Of a stretch of 64,000 nucleotides of DNA, positions 20,514 to 32,839 are shown piece after piece. The notes under the pieces are model-generated. The model did no database searches, was not told where the DNA came from, and worked only from the letters and a program-made list of their open reading frames with translations. The DNA comes from Lepisosteus oculatus (lineage: Eukaryota; Chordata; Actinopteri; Semionotiformes; Lepisosteidae): NCBI RefSeq assembly GCF_040954835.1, contig NW_027167714.1, positions 62,001-126,000 of the forward strand. The letters are read 5' to 3'. Within the stretch, counting starts at the first letter, position 1. Each line of letters begins with the position of its first letter. A program made the position numbers and the translations under genes.

Positions 20514-22070
20514 TGTGGCTTTTAAACCTCTCAGGTTCCTCGGTAACAGGTTGCTGTCATGTATATGAACTATAGAAAAGCATTTGCCACAACCCGTAAA
20601 TTAGCACGCAAGTGCGGGCTAGTTAACACAGAACTGTATGGAGATCATCTCCAGCTCCGAGCTCAATTGCAATGAAAAAACATGCAGAACAGAACTGGAG
20701 AGCAGCTGAATTTGTGCTCGGTAGGGTGGGGAGGACTCAGCATTGCTATTGTTCTAATTGGCATAAACTGCAGGGAATCTGAATCAGAACATGTCAGTTA
20801 GTTCGATCATTGCGTCAATATGTAGGCCACGTTAATATAGAATTATTAGTTTGTCTGTCTCGTCTTTGTATATAGCTGAATGTCCCTGACAATTTCATGT
20901 TAGTTTTTAAGAACGACATTGGTGCTAATATATACATATATAGCATATAAGGAACACGTAAAAGTTTAGTCCATGCTGAAAAGATAAGAAAACCGCCACA
21001 ACGTTTCATCTTGGAATAAATCTTTACTTGTTGTTTTGCAGCCTACCCATTCTGACCTAACTCCTCCCTTGAAATTCCCTAACAGATAAGGGTACGTAAC
21101 GGCTCATGCGATGCTCAGTTGCAATTTGTCCCAAAACAAACAAGAACAGCAGCTGAGGGTTTGAGTTTGAACATGCACTGTATTAAAGCAGCTTTTATTT
21201 CCATTGATAAATGCTAGATATTCCTACAGAGATTCTCCAGGTGTGTAAGCGATTCCTGTTTCTGTTTCTATTTCTGTTTCATATATATAAACAGTATATA
21301 TATATATGTTACATGTGTCTCTGCAATAGTATAAATGTGTTATACACTATCAGGGGCTGCTTTTTTGTGCACCTCATCTACAACAAGGGATTTTTTTTCA
21401 TTTATGTTTGTGGACCTTCACCATTTGAGGAAGTGAGTTAGATAAGAAAGTTACAGGTATGGTGAGCAATGACTGACAAAGGCACGTACTGCGTATTCCT
21501 TACAGAAGTGTAAGCAATTTGTTCTAAAAAACACCGGCTAAAGTCCAACATCGTTAGCAATCTTATTACTTAAACAGAATTAACATCAATAAACTGTAAG
21601 GTGCTGGTACATGCGAGTAGATTTGATCTTCTATTAAACAAAAATGCAATTACAGCTCTAAAAGGTCAACCTAGACTTCTGTAACAGATCAGTTCAGATC
21701 ATCGCTGTTCCTCTGACCTTGTGAGTCTTTGGAATTTTAAAATTGTATTTTGCTTGCCTTTCATGTGGTCTGTGTACAAGTCACTGTGGCGTATGCGGTC
21801 CTACACAGCCTTGCTATAGATGTGACGAGCCTCCGCTATGTTGCAATGGAGAACAGGTTCAGTAGGGAGCTGCCGAGAAAATTCAGCTGGAAAGCTCGTT
21901 GCAGAAAAGCATCGGTATCTGTGTCCAGCTGCAAAGCGTCCTTCGTGGGTGCTGAAGAATCGATTTCACAGGCTGCGGGTCCAGACGATTTAGAGTGTTA
22001 AAGGTCCCAGCGAAAACGAAACGGCGCTGGTCCTTTTACACGCACGCACGCAACCAAATGCAAAGGACGC

Positions 22071-22152
22071 CGTAGTCGGCAGGATTTGAACCTGCGCGGG
22101 GAGACCCCAACGGATTTCAAGTCCGTCACCTTAACCACTCGGCCACGACTAC
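22071..22152 (-). tRNA. tRNA-Ser(TGA)
   Basis: 82-nt class II tRNA with perfect acceptor GTAGTCG/CGACTAC, A-box TGGCCGAGTGG, anticodon stem ACGGA/TCCGT around loop CTTGAAA (TGA), long variable arm with CCCCGCG, and T loop TTCAAAT (usually TTCGAAT). Decodes UCA (UCG by wobble). The nearest TTTT on its strand is about 60 nt downstream. Copy at 63158 has a compensatory change in the anticodon stem. Confidence 0.9.
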
Positions 22153-22601
22153 AGCGAGCGCCACGGCCGCTGCCTTCTTGCTACAATCGAACAGGGAGTG
22201 CGAGGCGGCGGCGGCGGCGGAGGCAACTTTTTTCAAGTTCGCTCTCCGTTTAAGAAACCTTTTACGCCATACGTGCAAGCACACACACACACACCTCAGA
22301 GGACTTAAGGATGGCTTCAAGTTGGAATGATAAAGTCTCCCCGTTCGGACATGAAAACAGAACGTTCTTAGACAGAAAGCAATCAACAACGGAGACATGT
22401 GGACGACGATTTTAGTCACTGCACTTTGAATAGCATTTTTACTCCAGTTACAGGAGATGCACCAATGGCCCTTGACCTACGCTCTTACCAATGCCTTGAA
22501 CATTCAAACAAAACAGCCCTAAAGTCCTGCGGTTTAATATAACGCTGTTACGTGTCGAGGCAGTATTTGACTCCGTCCTACCGTTGAGACACGGGGCGTA
22601 C

Positions 22602-24644
22602 AGATGCAGCTATTCAAAACAAGCGGGCGATACCACATTATTTTGCGGTGCGCTTTACGCAGTCTACCACGAGTTACCGTAAATTCTCCTATAAAACCGC
22701 AATTAAAATAATAGTATCCGGAATTTCTGCAAGGTGGAGCTAATAAAGCTCAACCTCTCATGTTTGAGCTGTCGCCATCAAAGTCTTTAACGAAGATATT
22801 ACTAATAGTATTAATAATGAATGACCTTGGACAAGTGTAAAACTCAAAGTAGTGCCCTGGTCCACATTCTTTTTTTCATTGACCGTCTTTGTAAAAGTTA
22901 CACCACAGCATTTCGCAATCACGCATTTGTTTCCAATCATGCAAAGTACAGTAATTTTTGAGAATCTCCGATTCACCATGCCTTTCACATGCTCATAAAA
23001 GAGATTGATTTAGGAACATAAACATATTACTGTATGCAAACTGTACTGTATACAGTATGTATATGTACATGTATATTTAATGTCTTTACTGTGCCCGTTT
23101 AAGCATTGAATATTTATATGGAATTTTACCACTGAAGGGAAATCTTAGTACCTGAGCATAAAAAGAATAGGAGCATACTGTAACACGTGTGAAGGCCATA
23201 AACGATATTAATTTTGGAACTTAAACATACAGTATATGGCTGGTCTCGGTACTTTAAAGAAAACATACACACCAGTATTCCATTTCTCCCTAAACATTTT
23301 AAGCATCGAAGTCTTTAACTAACGTGATACTGGAGTCAACAAGCTCCGGTACAAGAATTTGATTAAAAGGGAATATAATATGGAATCGCGTATTTAAAGA
23401 AATTAATAACGATATAATTATACTCATGTACCGCAACACAAGAATTGTTACATAATGTTTCGTAGGGCTTTTTCGACACTCTTTGTGTGACCTTGCTGGT
23501 GGTGCTGTGGGTTAGCTTCCTGACTCCTACATCACATGTTGTGTGTTTGAATCCTGCTGGAGCCGTTACTTTTTTTTTTTAATAAACATTTTTTTAAAAA
23601 AATACAATGTTTCCCTGGCTCAGAGATTAAATAAAACTTCACTCGCACCAAACAAATTTATATTTCTAATTATCATAACATGATCAAATTTAAGTCATTT
23701 TAATAACAATGAATAGTCACCTAGGCGTTACAATATAAACATTTATATTGATTTAAAACCCATAAATAAAGCTGATACTGTTTAGACTTTTAATTATTTA
23801 AAACTGTATTACAGCAGCACAATGCACAATGCAACGTAATAATAATAATAATCATAATAATAATAATCATAATAATAATAATCATAATAATAATTGCTTA
23901 CATTTATATAGCGCTTTTCTGGACACTCCACTCAAAGTGCTTTACAGGCAATGGGGACTCCCCACCAATGTGCAGCATCCACACATAAATCGCTATCTTT
24001 GTCTTCCGTGTAATAATGTTCACCTCTCTGTCCAGCAATTTAACAATAGTAATAATAATGAACTTTATTGTATATGGCGCCTTAAAAGCTGGCTCCTCAA
24101 AGCGCTTTACAGGATAAAAACAATAACAACAATACTGTTAGGCTGGGCAAACGATTTTTTTTAAAGAAATACAAAATGAGATATAATGATGTGTTCCGGC
24201 TTAGACATTAATGAAGAGCATAACACGTGGGTGGCCAGCGGGAGTGCTGGCTGTGACGGATTAAACCGGTTTCACAGGTATTTTCACAGTAGAAGGGGAC
24301 CAGATTTCCAGCGAAAGACACCTTCCCCCCTCAAAAACCAAGGAAGTACAGTACTTACTAGTTAAGAAAGCCAGGCTCCTCAACGAAATCGCTTTAACAT
24401 GCTAATGCGATGGTGTTACAGTCCGGGCGTGGCAAGCTTCTAATGTCAACCCGACTATGGCGAATGGAACCCTTCTTTTATTGGAAGAAAATGAACATAT
24501 TCTAGTCCTAAATGAATTAATAGCAAACATGGTTTACATAAAAGACATTTTTCCAAGAAAGTTTAGCCTTTGTCACTAATGAAACCACTAAATAAAGACA
24601 TAAATAAAGAAATCCCCTGGAGCAACATTCACAGGTTAGACAGG
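22602..24644. other. Intergenic region with repeat tails
   Basis: No gene. 23838-23893 is an (AAT)n-type microsatellite leading into an L2-like 3' end (tatagcgcttttctggacac). A second similar tail follows at about 24040-24115 (aactttattgtatatggcgc). 23440-23640 is shared with 52150-52430. The rest is AT-rich and unrecognised. Confidence 0.6.
23505..23572 (+). other. tRNA-like relic, family shared with 52275
   Basis: ggtgctgtgggttag... followed 40 nt later by a B-box-like tgtttgaatcctgc, then a long T run (tttttttttt), the arrangement of a Pol III unit. A diverged copy lies at 52270-52345 within a conserved ~200-bp context. I cannot assign an amino acid; it may be the head of a tRNA-derived SINE. 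Confidence 0.4.
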
Positions 24645-26246
24645 AGGTTCAGCTGGACGCTGAGACTACTGCGCTGTGGACACACCTGATCCCAGATGCC
24701 GATTCCCTCTGCTGTGACCCAGGGAACCTGCAGTCAGGTAACATTATTTCTCACAACTACCAGGTAGTGAGTGAGATTGACCTGATTGTTCCTGCCTCAA
24801 CGGCAGGGTTGCCAATACACCCAGTCCCCCAGAAGGGACAGGGAATGAAAGCCGAGCCGGTTTTCTTACAGCCACCAGCTCAGTTTGTCAGTCTGAGTCT
24901 GACCAACAGTGGTTCAGCACCAACCACTGGAGCTGGATGGGCAAGCCACCTGACTGTTAGTGCAGAACATGGAAAAGGGGGGTGTCAGAATCCCCGCCTG
25001 CACTGACATGGGCCTGGTGGGTGATGGTGAGTTCAAAGACAGTGAACTAGCTATCCCAGTGCTGGGGCAGCTCCCTGAACCCCTAGAGAGGGAAGGGGGG
25101 AGCGAGCAGGTGTCCTACACCCACGCCCAGCGAACGATTGTAAACATGCCGATAGAGGGATTCCTCAATCAGGAAGTGTGCAGGGTGGACCTGAACAGTG
25201 AGAATGGAGTAACAATCCCAGATCCCTCAGGTGCTCCAGATGACCACTAAGCCAAGGGTCAGGCATGCTCCACCGCTGCACCACCCCCTGCATGGTTCCT
25301 AGAGCACAGGCATGAACAAATCGAAAAAGCAGATGTCCTGGAAATGGAGGAGCAGCATCAGCAGCTGCGTCAGATCTCCTCAGATTTCCAGGATGTTGGT
25401 GCCCAAGATGCCACATGGCATACTGAGAAAGAGACCATGTACATGCTGCGCCAACTTAGAAAGGCAACAGTCACTCAGAAGGAGATGACTGGGATCAGCC
25501 ACCCGAAAAGACTTTTGGGAGGACTGATTGCTGCCGCCACTGTTGTGTGTTTGCTATTTCTGATAGGTTTGCGTGCTACTGGCCCCAAGGAGGCCATAGT
25601 ACAGCATGGTAACTTGACACTGTACGGTCTGGAACCAGACAACATAAGACCAAACTTGAGGTCGTGGATGCCTTCAGGTGCCACACTATTGAATTGGATA
25701 GAAATCCAAGAAACAGTAAGCCCTCAGGAGGTACAGGTAGTTAGTTTGCTTTAATGGAACAAACCTCCAAACCACCCTGGCAGGTGCCCAACACAGGTGT
25801 CATGGTTCATCAGGGGGGCTGGGAACAGGAACCGGTGTTATTGTAACACTGCTGCTGGGAAGCTGGATCATGGCTGACAATGTACTCTGAATGCAGTACT
25901 CTTACATCAAGATGTACTCCGGGTAGCACAAATGAGTCAAAGTTAGCATTTCAAAAGAAAGGAAGTTACTTCTTCCCCAAATATCTGCCTACAGAGGTAT
26001 CAGATACTGACAGTGAACTTCCTGATTTGTAATGCCTAGACTGAGATGATGTCTCCTACCGTGTTTATACATACTCCAGATGTTTTTCATCCTGTTTGTT
26101 CCCAATGCTGGTTCCGGTATGAATTCTCGAGGAGAAATGTGGACATTTAAGGTTAATGTTCTAATGACAGGGGACATCACTTAACTCTGTTTTGTTTTGA
26201 AGGCAACAATGTCTCAGGACCTCGTGACCTTCAAAAAGGGGGGATA

Positions 26247-27814
26247 TGTAGAGGCAATGCTTGTTAATAAGACAGAAATAAGTGTTGCTGTGCTTTCCCA
26301 AATGAGGCCCCATCTCTCTCTTCATCTCTGTGGTGCAGCCACAGAGAAACTATTCATGCAGGCTGATTTAAAGATGTTTTCTTTTGATAAGGGACAGCTC
26401 CCAAATGGGGATGCACTTAGCTAAGCCTGGCTATCATGATCAATGGTCATCCATTGGCGCCTATCTGTCTAGGGAGTGCCAGATGGACATCTGGATTGCA
26501 TTCCTAGGTGTCAGGAGTAAGTGACTCATATCTCACCTTGATCAACCAGTCAGGGACTGGTAGGGCAATGTAACCCATGTGGGACTCTGATGCCCATTAA
26601 ACTTTCAGCCAATGACAAGCCAAAGTTCCTCCAGGTAAAAACAGGCAACAGAGAGCCTGGAGAACTTGAACTTGAACTTGAACTTTATTGCCATATGTAA
26701 CCGGTACTGGTACAATGGAATTCTTACTTACAGAAAGTCTCTCGATTGTAAAACAAGTGTAAAAAACAAAACAAAGTGCAACCAGTGCATCAAGACAATG
26801 TACAAACAAACAATAGACAATGTGCAGGAGAACTAGTAGGACTATTCCAGTAGGAGAATTCTAAGGAGAATTCCAGGGGTGCAAGACAATTCCATGGCAG
26901 GACGGCCCAGGAGCAGAAGGCTCCCAAGGGCAGGACATTCTCACAGCACGCCTCCTGACCATCCTGAGACTCAGCCCGGACAACCACGGAACGGCCAGTG
27001 TGTCCGAGTGCCAGTACTTTCCTCTGTTCTAAGAGTCGAGAGTGGAGGTTGCCACGAGTAACCAGAGGATCCACCCGAGGTTAGCATCAGCAGCAAGCCT
27101 CGTGAACAGGTCGGAACTGTGGACAGCTGAATCACTAATCAGAACAAGCGCTTCATCAGGAACGAACCGGTCCTCTTCCTGACCTGCTGGGACCCACAGT
27201 CATCTTTTCTCCTGTGCATAAACTTTGCTAGTTAAAGCCAACACTAACTAGCCGGTCAGTGAGCATCAGCAGCGCACTGTCGCAAACCGCACAGCACAAC
27301 CTGGCACCAAGCCAGACAGCGCGGATTGGACAGCAACAAGCCTGCAACTGCTTCTTTGAGTCCGCAGGTGATCTGAATCCCCAGAGATTGGATGAGTATT
27401 CAACTTCAATGCATTACAGCTCGAGAATTCAATTGTCATCCCAACCAGTTGATACCAATTTAATTCCTAAGAGTTATGTACTTGTTTTGAGTATCCAATG
27501 TAGAAGTTATAACCAAGTTCATTTACAAAACGGTCTAAATGAATGATATACTGAACATATGTCCTCTTGATATATGTAACTCTTTGTAACTGACTGAATA
27601 TATACCTTTTGTATTCTGATAAACCTCTTGATAAGATCTGTTTGGTTTACATGCATATTCTATGTATTAATAAATGTATCCTCGTGTATTAGTACCTATG
27701 TGTGTGCGTTGTTTGAGTTATATCGCATGGTTGGATTCTAAGGCCATCCAAAGAATCATTTTATGATTTACTGCTACAATTAATAATTGTCCCAGTTAAT
27801 GCCCAAACCCTACA
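26247..27814 (+). repeat. 3' LTR of the sense ERV, with a LINE tail inside
   Basis: Bounded by TGTAG...CTACA inverted ends, immediately after the purine tract aaaaaggggggat. The last ~550 bp resembles the LTR at 10473-11295 (shared taataaatgtatc, tgtgtgtgcgttgt and ctgctacaattaataattgt). The inserted repeat at about 26660-26830 accounts for part of its 1.57-kb length. Confidence 0.7.
26660..26830 (-). repeat. LINE 3'-tail fragment with (TTCAAG)n end
   Basis: gaacttgaacttgaactttattg is the reverse complement of an L2/CR1-type 3' end with a short hexamer tail. Sits inside the LTR, so it inserted after that LTR. Confidence 0.5.
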
Positions 27815-28260
27815 GAACTGGTGCCTTCAGAGAGCACGCAACAATCTATACAAGTACGATTCTAGAAATGCTGACCAGATTACGTTTTAAGAAGGAACTG
27901 TGCCTCAGGTTCCGCCGAGATCTTAACTCGGATGGCAGGATTCAGAGCCCGGAGTGTGGACTGATGGCGCACGGAGGGTCCACATACTGTGGATCCCGCA
28001 GTGATCTTCCGCGTGTTCAAACCGCCAGCGTGTGACTCCCCTGTCCCCGTGACCTCATTACTCTGCTCTCGCCTCTGTGCAGCCGAGCCCGACTCATGGT
28101 AAAGTGGAAAAAAATATGCCCTCAACGTGAGATTTACTCTGGAGCGAGGATAGATGTTACCTTTTTATCGTTGAACAGGATGTATGTGATGTGGCAACTA
28201 GGTTCAATTTTGATTCCTGCGGCGATTCCTGTGTCTACCACTAATGTAAGAGCTATTTCA
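27815..28260. repeat. tRNA spacer family 3 (copy b, inverted)
   Basis: Reverse complement of 6530-6900 / 53350-53740. Begins right at the 3' LTR edge; its far end merges into a segment shared with 43220-43300. Confidence 0.8.
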
Positions 28261-29760
28261 AGTGTGGTGTGGTGCGGCTTTTCAAATGCTCAACAGGATG
28301 ACTTCGCATGCACGCGTGCTTTCATGCAGTCGTTTGTGAAACCATGTCTGCTTACGTGCAAACGGGCGTGGTTTCATGTATGCAAAAAACTTTCCTGGGC
28401 TTTTCTGAAGCACATAAAATTATTTGGAGATATACATTTGTCTTGTTTTCCTCTTAGGCTCTAGAATTGATAACTTTTTTTTCATTTTTGGCCTTTTTCT
28501 TCGTTTTCCAGAAAGTGGTTGCAAGCCCAATATCATGCGAAGAAACATCAGGATTCGGGGATCAGTCAATGGATTTTGTTCAAAGTTGGATTGTTGCTCT
28601 CTGTGGACCAAGAGATGTTGTTCTATAATGTTTTTTTTTTCAAATTTAAAAATATCATTTTTTCATGGAGCTTTGAAGGGGATGGATTCACCTTATGATC
28701 ATTTCTGAAACTGGCAAATGAGTGTCTGCTACAATATGATTGCTACATATCTGCATTTGTTGGTTTTGAAAGGAGTAAGAGTGCAGGGGGTCTAAATCTG
28801 CGATCCAGTGTGTTGAAGTATTTCACAACACTACCTCTAGCCCGTCTGGAAATAAATCCTCATTCTGATTGTTGCACTGGGCATGTACCAATAAATCACT
28901 GAGCATATATATATATAGCACTGTGTTGAAGCTAGAGACCTGTATGTAATAATATGATGCTAAAATGTTATTTTCAGATATATTAATGTAATAAATGATT
29001 GCTTATGCTTTATAAACAAATCTAATTAAAATAAAAGCTTAAGTTTTGTATTTATCTTGTACCATAGAACATGATTTTCTTTGTATTTCAATCCCACAAA
29101 GTGTCCAAATGACGCACTACATGATATAAGGAAGATTATCACATGCATATCGGTATTATCTTTCTTACGAAAATGCATTCCTTTCATTACCTTTTACTTT
29201 TTAAAATGAACTCAAATTGTGTATAATGTAATAATTTAAGTAGAATAGATTCTAATAATATAATGATCCAGTGTGTTGCACTACTTCAATGCTTCACTGC
29301 TCTATGCCATCTGGAAATAAATCCTCAGACTGCTTACTGCCCTGGGCATGTACCAATAAATTACAGGAGCACATCTATATATCACTGCGTTGAAGCAGGG
29401 GACACACAATCACTGCAAACACATCCTAAATACAGTGTTCCAGCACCACTGACCTCATCCAGAACGTATCATTTCTTGAAAGGGATTGCTGTCCGAATGC
29501 ACATCTGAATCCCAAACAGAATCTCTAGTAAAATACGATCATTTGTGAAACAGGTAAATGACTGTCTCAGGGGCCCATTCCTCATTTTCAAGACACATGT
29601 ATGCAGTACGTACACCATGAATTGAGCAATAGGGATTAAAGACACCACAGGTAAGGTTAGAAGTCATTCTGACTATATTCTAAAATATTGGACTCATATT
29701 CTTATGATGGCAGACATGATCCTGCGTGTAAAACCGGGGTTAATGGACATTATATGACTG
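28261..29760. other. Unrecognised DNA with an internal duplicate
   Basis: About 28795-28945 and 29265-29410 are diverged copies of one another (gatccagtgtgttg, tctggaaataaatcctca, gggcatgtaccaataaat), each ending near the same cact(a/g)cgttgaagc-like motif. No coding or RNA structure recognised. Confidence 0.5.
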
Positions 29761-29997
29761 TCAATTCTGTTTTGTTTTGGAGACTCTTGGCTGCCTATGT
29801 GGTACAGTGCAGCGTGAAGGAAACATTTTCCAAAACTGTGTCAGCTCAAAAGTTGTAAGAGAACCTCTCCAGCTGCTTTAACTCTCTTCATTTTTGTCAT
29901 TTAATTGTCTGTCGGCACTATGTGGCAGTGTTGCATGACAACCCATCTCACCACGGAAAGGGACCTAACAGCTTTGGTAAGAGAGGAGAAATTGACC

Positions 29998-30071
29998 TGG
30001 CCCGTACAGGGCTCGAACCCACAACCTTGGCGTCACTAGCACCACACTCTAACCCACTGAGCTAACCGGCC
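29998..30071 (-). tRNA. tRNA-Ile-type body with Thr anticodon AGT
   Basis: 74 nt with acceptor GGCCGGT, A-box TAGCTCAGTGGG, B-box GGTTCGAGCCC and 3' ACGGGCCA, as in vertebrate tRNA-Ile(AAT). The anticodon loop reads CTAGTGA, giving AGT where Ile has AAT. The downstream T run is only TTT. It lies in a ~470-bp unit that is an inverted copy of 44265-44600, where the paralog reads AAG. It may be dead, or a chimeric tRNA. Confidence 0.75.
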
Positions 30072-30334
30072 TCACGACAGTGGTCCTCTCTGTGCTGCAA
30101 AAAATCGAACTCAGGGAATTTCTTTTGTCCTCCTTTGAATAGAAAGCTGTGTAATTCAGTGTATGGGCTTTCTCATGCAGTTTTTATGGTTCTTGTAACC
30201 CAAATCCTACACTGGCCTGAAGTGCCCCCCCATTTCACAGCATTTTTCAGCTGATTTAAAATGTACCTAAAGGAGGAGCATTATTGAAGACCATCAATTA
30301 CCAAGAGCTTTTGTCAAAGGTTTTGGTGGTCATT

Positions 30335-30474
30335 TTTAATGACCACAGAGCGCTGTGACCTCGGTTTTACATCTCATCCAAAGGACGGCACCCTTTTACA
30401 ACACAGCGTCTCCGTCACTATGCTGGGGCATTGGGACCCGCACAGACCTCAGGGTGAGGGCCCCCCGCCGGCAC
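30335..30474 (-). repeat. 5S-rRNA-derived SINE, body fragment
   Basis: Reverse complement of 44080-44220, including gatgagatgtaaaaccgagg and tctgtggtcattaaaaatga. Its head is missing because the Gypsy LTR starts at 30475 inside it. Confidence 0.75.
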
Positions 30475-31346
30475 TGTTACGTCCCAGTGTGTGTTCTGTG
30501 TGTTTTTCTGTTATGTCCACACTGCTGACCCTTGATTGTTCTCCCTTCCCCATTGGCCAACCATCACACCACTGTTTCAATATGATGTCATCATTAATTA
30601 GCCTTCAGCCAATCAGAACACATTTTATTCACTATATAACATGGAGGCTTTCAGAAAGAAAAGGCCTTTCGTTTGACTTCGGTCCCGTTCGGTTTTGGTT
30701 TTCGCTTCGCTTCGCTTCGCTTCTTGTTATTGCTTTGGCTTCGTTTGTTGGTTTGTTTTGCTTTGTGTTTGTGTATTTTCGTATAGCTTCGGCTTTGTTG
30801 TTTTGTTGGTTTTACGTTAGTTTCTTTGTACTTTCGTTTGTTTGTGTGTTCATCCTTGATTTGTCTTTACCTTGCCCAAGTGTTACATGTTCAACTTATG
30901 TGTTCTTTTGTACCCTGTCCTGTTGATAACTCTTGTTTTTCCTTATTTGTATTCCTGGTTCACTTGTGTTTTTGTGTGAACTTTTGTATATAAGGTTAGT
31001 TTAGGTTGTTGGGTACACTTACACACTTAGTTAATTTTGTATTAGTACACTAGTTTAGTACGGGTGAGTGCCATTTGTCTTGTATGGTTTTGGGTAGTCA
31101 GTGCAGGTTAACTAGGGTGTTGAAGACGCAGAAGACCGTGTGTTTCTGGTTTTCTTTTGTAGTCAGATTAGCTTTCCCTCACTGTCCTAGCCAGCTCCAT
31201 TTTGTTTGTTATTTTCTTTTCTTTGGCACCACTCTAGTTCCTTACCCTTATCACGCTTCCTAGTCCCTCACCAAAACCCATCTGCTTCCAAAAGACTTAT
31301 CCTAAATGTTACACCCCTTTTCCCCTAGACACTTGGGGTTGTAACA
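30475..31346 (+). repeat. 5' LTR of the Gypsy element
   Basis: TGTTACGTCCCAG... to ...GTTGTAACA, with 6-bp inverted ends, four nucleotides before the primer-binding site. A ttataaggtt-type TATA region is near 30987. Confidence 0.85.
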
Positions 31347-31350
31347 TTAT

Positions 31351-31368
31351 TGGGGGCTCGTCCGGGAT
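31351..31368 (+). other. Primer-binding site, tRNA-Pro type
   Basis: TGGGGGCTCGTCCGGGAT is the classic 18-nt tRNA-Pro site. The tRNA-Pro gene in this window (50757) differs at two of the paired positions, so the primer was a canonical tRNA-Pro. Confidence 0.92.
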
Positions 31369-31468
31369 ATCAAATTCCCGTCCTAAGGATTTTTTTTTGT
31401 GTTGCAGAATTTTGGTGTTGGTACAGGATTTTGATTTGTGGATTGTGTTTTGGCAAGGTACTGTAGTT

Positions 31469-32839
31469 ATGGCTACTTTTGATTTGCGAAAGTTTGTGGA
31501 GGAACCTTCCTTTGAGCAGCTGGATAAGTGTAGGAAGGACGAATTGCTCCAAATTGCTGATTACTTCCAGATTCAGGTTTCGACGCAAGTTCTTAAAAGG
31601 GACGTCAAGAGAGCTGTGATGGATAGGTTGGTAGAGTTAGAGGTCATTGCATTAACGAGCAGGTACGCCGGTTCTCCTGGGGCTGGTGCTAAACCTGCTA
31701 TGGTGGTGGAAGAACAGGACGAGGTGCAGGGGGTGGCTGAAGACTTAGTGGAGGCTGAGGTCAAGGCCACCTTGCCTCCCTTTGAACCGTTCTCTCCGGT
31801 CTCCGCCGGGTCAAAAAGCGACACTCGCCTGAAAGTTCATTTGGCCCGCTTGCACATGGAGGCGCAGGAAAAAGCCCAAGTGCGCCAGGCAGAATTTGAA
31901 TTGCGCCTTGCAATTCGTAAGATGGAGATTGAGGCGGAGAAAGAGGTTAAGCTCCGACAGCTTGAGCTAGAAGCACGAAAGAATGCTCCTGCTGTGCAGC
32001 CAACCCACTCCGAGGCCTCTAGCGTGTCTCCTTTGCAAGATCCACTCTCTACCACCTTTGATGTAAGTAAGCACATTGCTTTAGTTCCTCTGTTTAGGGA
32101 GACGGAAGTTGATTCGTACTTTGGTGCATTCGAGCGAATTGCCACATCACTTCGTTGGCCTAAGGAGGTTTGGTCACTGCTTTTGCAGTGTAGATTAGTG
32201 GGCAAAGCTCAGGAAGTTTGTTCTACACTTTCTTTAGAAGAAAGTTTGAATTACAATACTGTGAAAGCTGCTATCTTACGGGCTTATGAATTGGTTCCTG
32301 AGGCTTATAGACAACGCTTCAGAAATCATCGTAAAGTGTCAGACCAGACATTTGTTGAATTTGCTAGAGAGAAGGGCACTCTCTTTGATAAATGGGTTGT
32401 AGCCAGTAAAGTGAGTGACTTTAACTCATTGCGTGAGTTAATGCTCTTAGAGGAATTTAAGAACTGTTTGCCTGAACGCATTGTTGTGTATTTGAATGAG
32501 CAAAAAGTAACTACTTTATCGCAAGTCGCTGTTTTGGCAGATGAGTTCGTGCTCACTCATAAGAATGTTTTCATGTCTGTGCGTGCGGAGAAGACTTTGT
32601 CTACTCTAAGTTCCCAGTCTCAGTCTCCCCCAGTAAAAACTAGTTCCTCACGTCTTAAAGAGGAGCGTGAATGTTTTTATTGTCACAAGAGAGGTCATAT
32701 AATTGCAGATTGTTTGGCCCTAAAACATAAGCAGCAGCAACAGCAACATCCTAAGAGTGCTGGGTTTGTTAAGACTGTTTCCCGTTCTGCTATTCCTTTG
32801 TCTAGTGAAAACAGTCTCCCTGACCCTAGTTATGATTAG
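31469..32839 (+). CDS. Gag-like protein of the Gypsy element (SCAN-like capsid, CCHC)
   Basis: Begins MATFDLRKFVEEPSF, then a charged coiled region (about residues 130-195, EKEVKLRQLELEARK). A SCAN/gag-like capsid domain follows (LVPLFRETEVDSYFGAFER ... AYELVPEAYRQRFR, about 210-330). A single CCHC knuckle (CFYCHKRGHIIADC, about 410-423) lies near the end. SCAN-like capsid is known from Gypsy elements of fish and reptiles. It forms the particle that packages element RNA. The last codons meet the truncation edge. Confidence 0.85.
   Translation: MATFDLRKFVEEPSFEQLDKCRKDELLQIADYFQIQVSTQVLKRDVKRAVMDRLVELEVIALTSRYAGSPGAGAKPAMVVEEQDEVQGVAEDLVEAEVKATLPPFEPFSPVSAGSKSDTRLKVHLARLHMEAQEKAQVRQAEFELRLAIRKMEIEAEKEVKLRQLELEARKNAPAVQPTHSEASSVSPLQDPLSTTFDVSKHIALVPLFRETEVDSYFGAFERIATSLRWPKEVWSLLLQCRLVGKAQEVCSTLSLEESLNYNTVKAAILRAYELVPEAYRQRFRNHRKVSDQTFVEFAREKGTLFDKWVVASKVSDFNSLRELMLLEEFKNCLPERIVVYLNEQKVTTLSQVAVLADEFVLTHKNVFMSVRAEKTLSTLSSQSQSPPVKTSSSRLKEERECFYCHKRGHIIADCLALKHKQQQQQHPKSAGFVKTVSRSAIPLSSENSLPDPSYD

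Larger units (their letters stand above)
17612..22601. repeat. 5-kb tRNA duplicon A, copy 1
   Basis: Aligns end to end with 58675-63692 in the same orientation with only scattered substitutions and small indels (about 96-97% by eye). Carries tRNA-Asn relic, tRNA-Thr relic, tRNA-Arg(TCG) and tRNA-Ser(TGA). The left edge is at aagaggaatttattc; the right edge is at cggggcgta. Confidence 0.9.
24645..27814 (+). mobile_element. Class I ERV-like fossil, sense, with 3' LTR
   Basis: 24645-25250 is homologous to the protease-region segment of the antisense ERV at 7003 (shared SDLIVPASTAG-type motif). About 25340-25754 is an open stretch with one hydrophobic segment (GLIAAATVVCLLFLIGL) that may be an env leader or accessory region; I do not recognise it. 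A polypurine tract (26234-26244) precedes the 3' LTR. The inside is heavily shortened (no RT or integrase seen) and broken in several places, so this is older than the antisense copy. Confidence 0.7.
30475..32838 (+). mobile_element. Ty3/Gypsy LTR retrotransposon fossil: 5' LTR, PBS, gag
   Basis: An 872-bp LTR with perfect TGTTAC...GTAACA ends is followed by a tRNA-Pro primer-binding site and a gag-like frame. The element then stops against spacer family 3 at about 32839; pol and 3' LTR are not here. It landed in a 5S-SINE. The gag frame looks whole up to the edge, so it is fairly young, but the element is incomplete. Confidence 0.88.

Noticed and set aside
23829-24164. Frame starting with an Asn/His run
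   Set aside because: Translation of an (AAT)n microsatellite and an L2-like tail.
24960-25250. Possible host gene downstream of the L2 tails
   Set aside because: Homologous to the ERV protease-region segment at 7003-7970, with a polypurine tract and LTR following.
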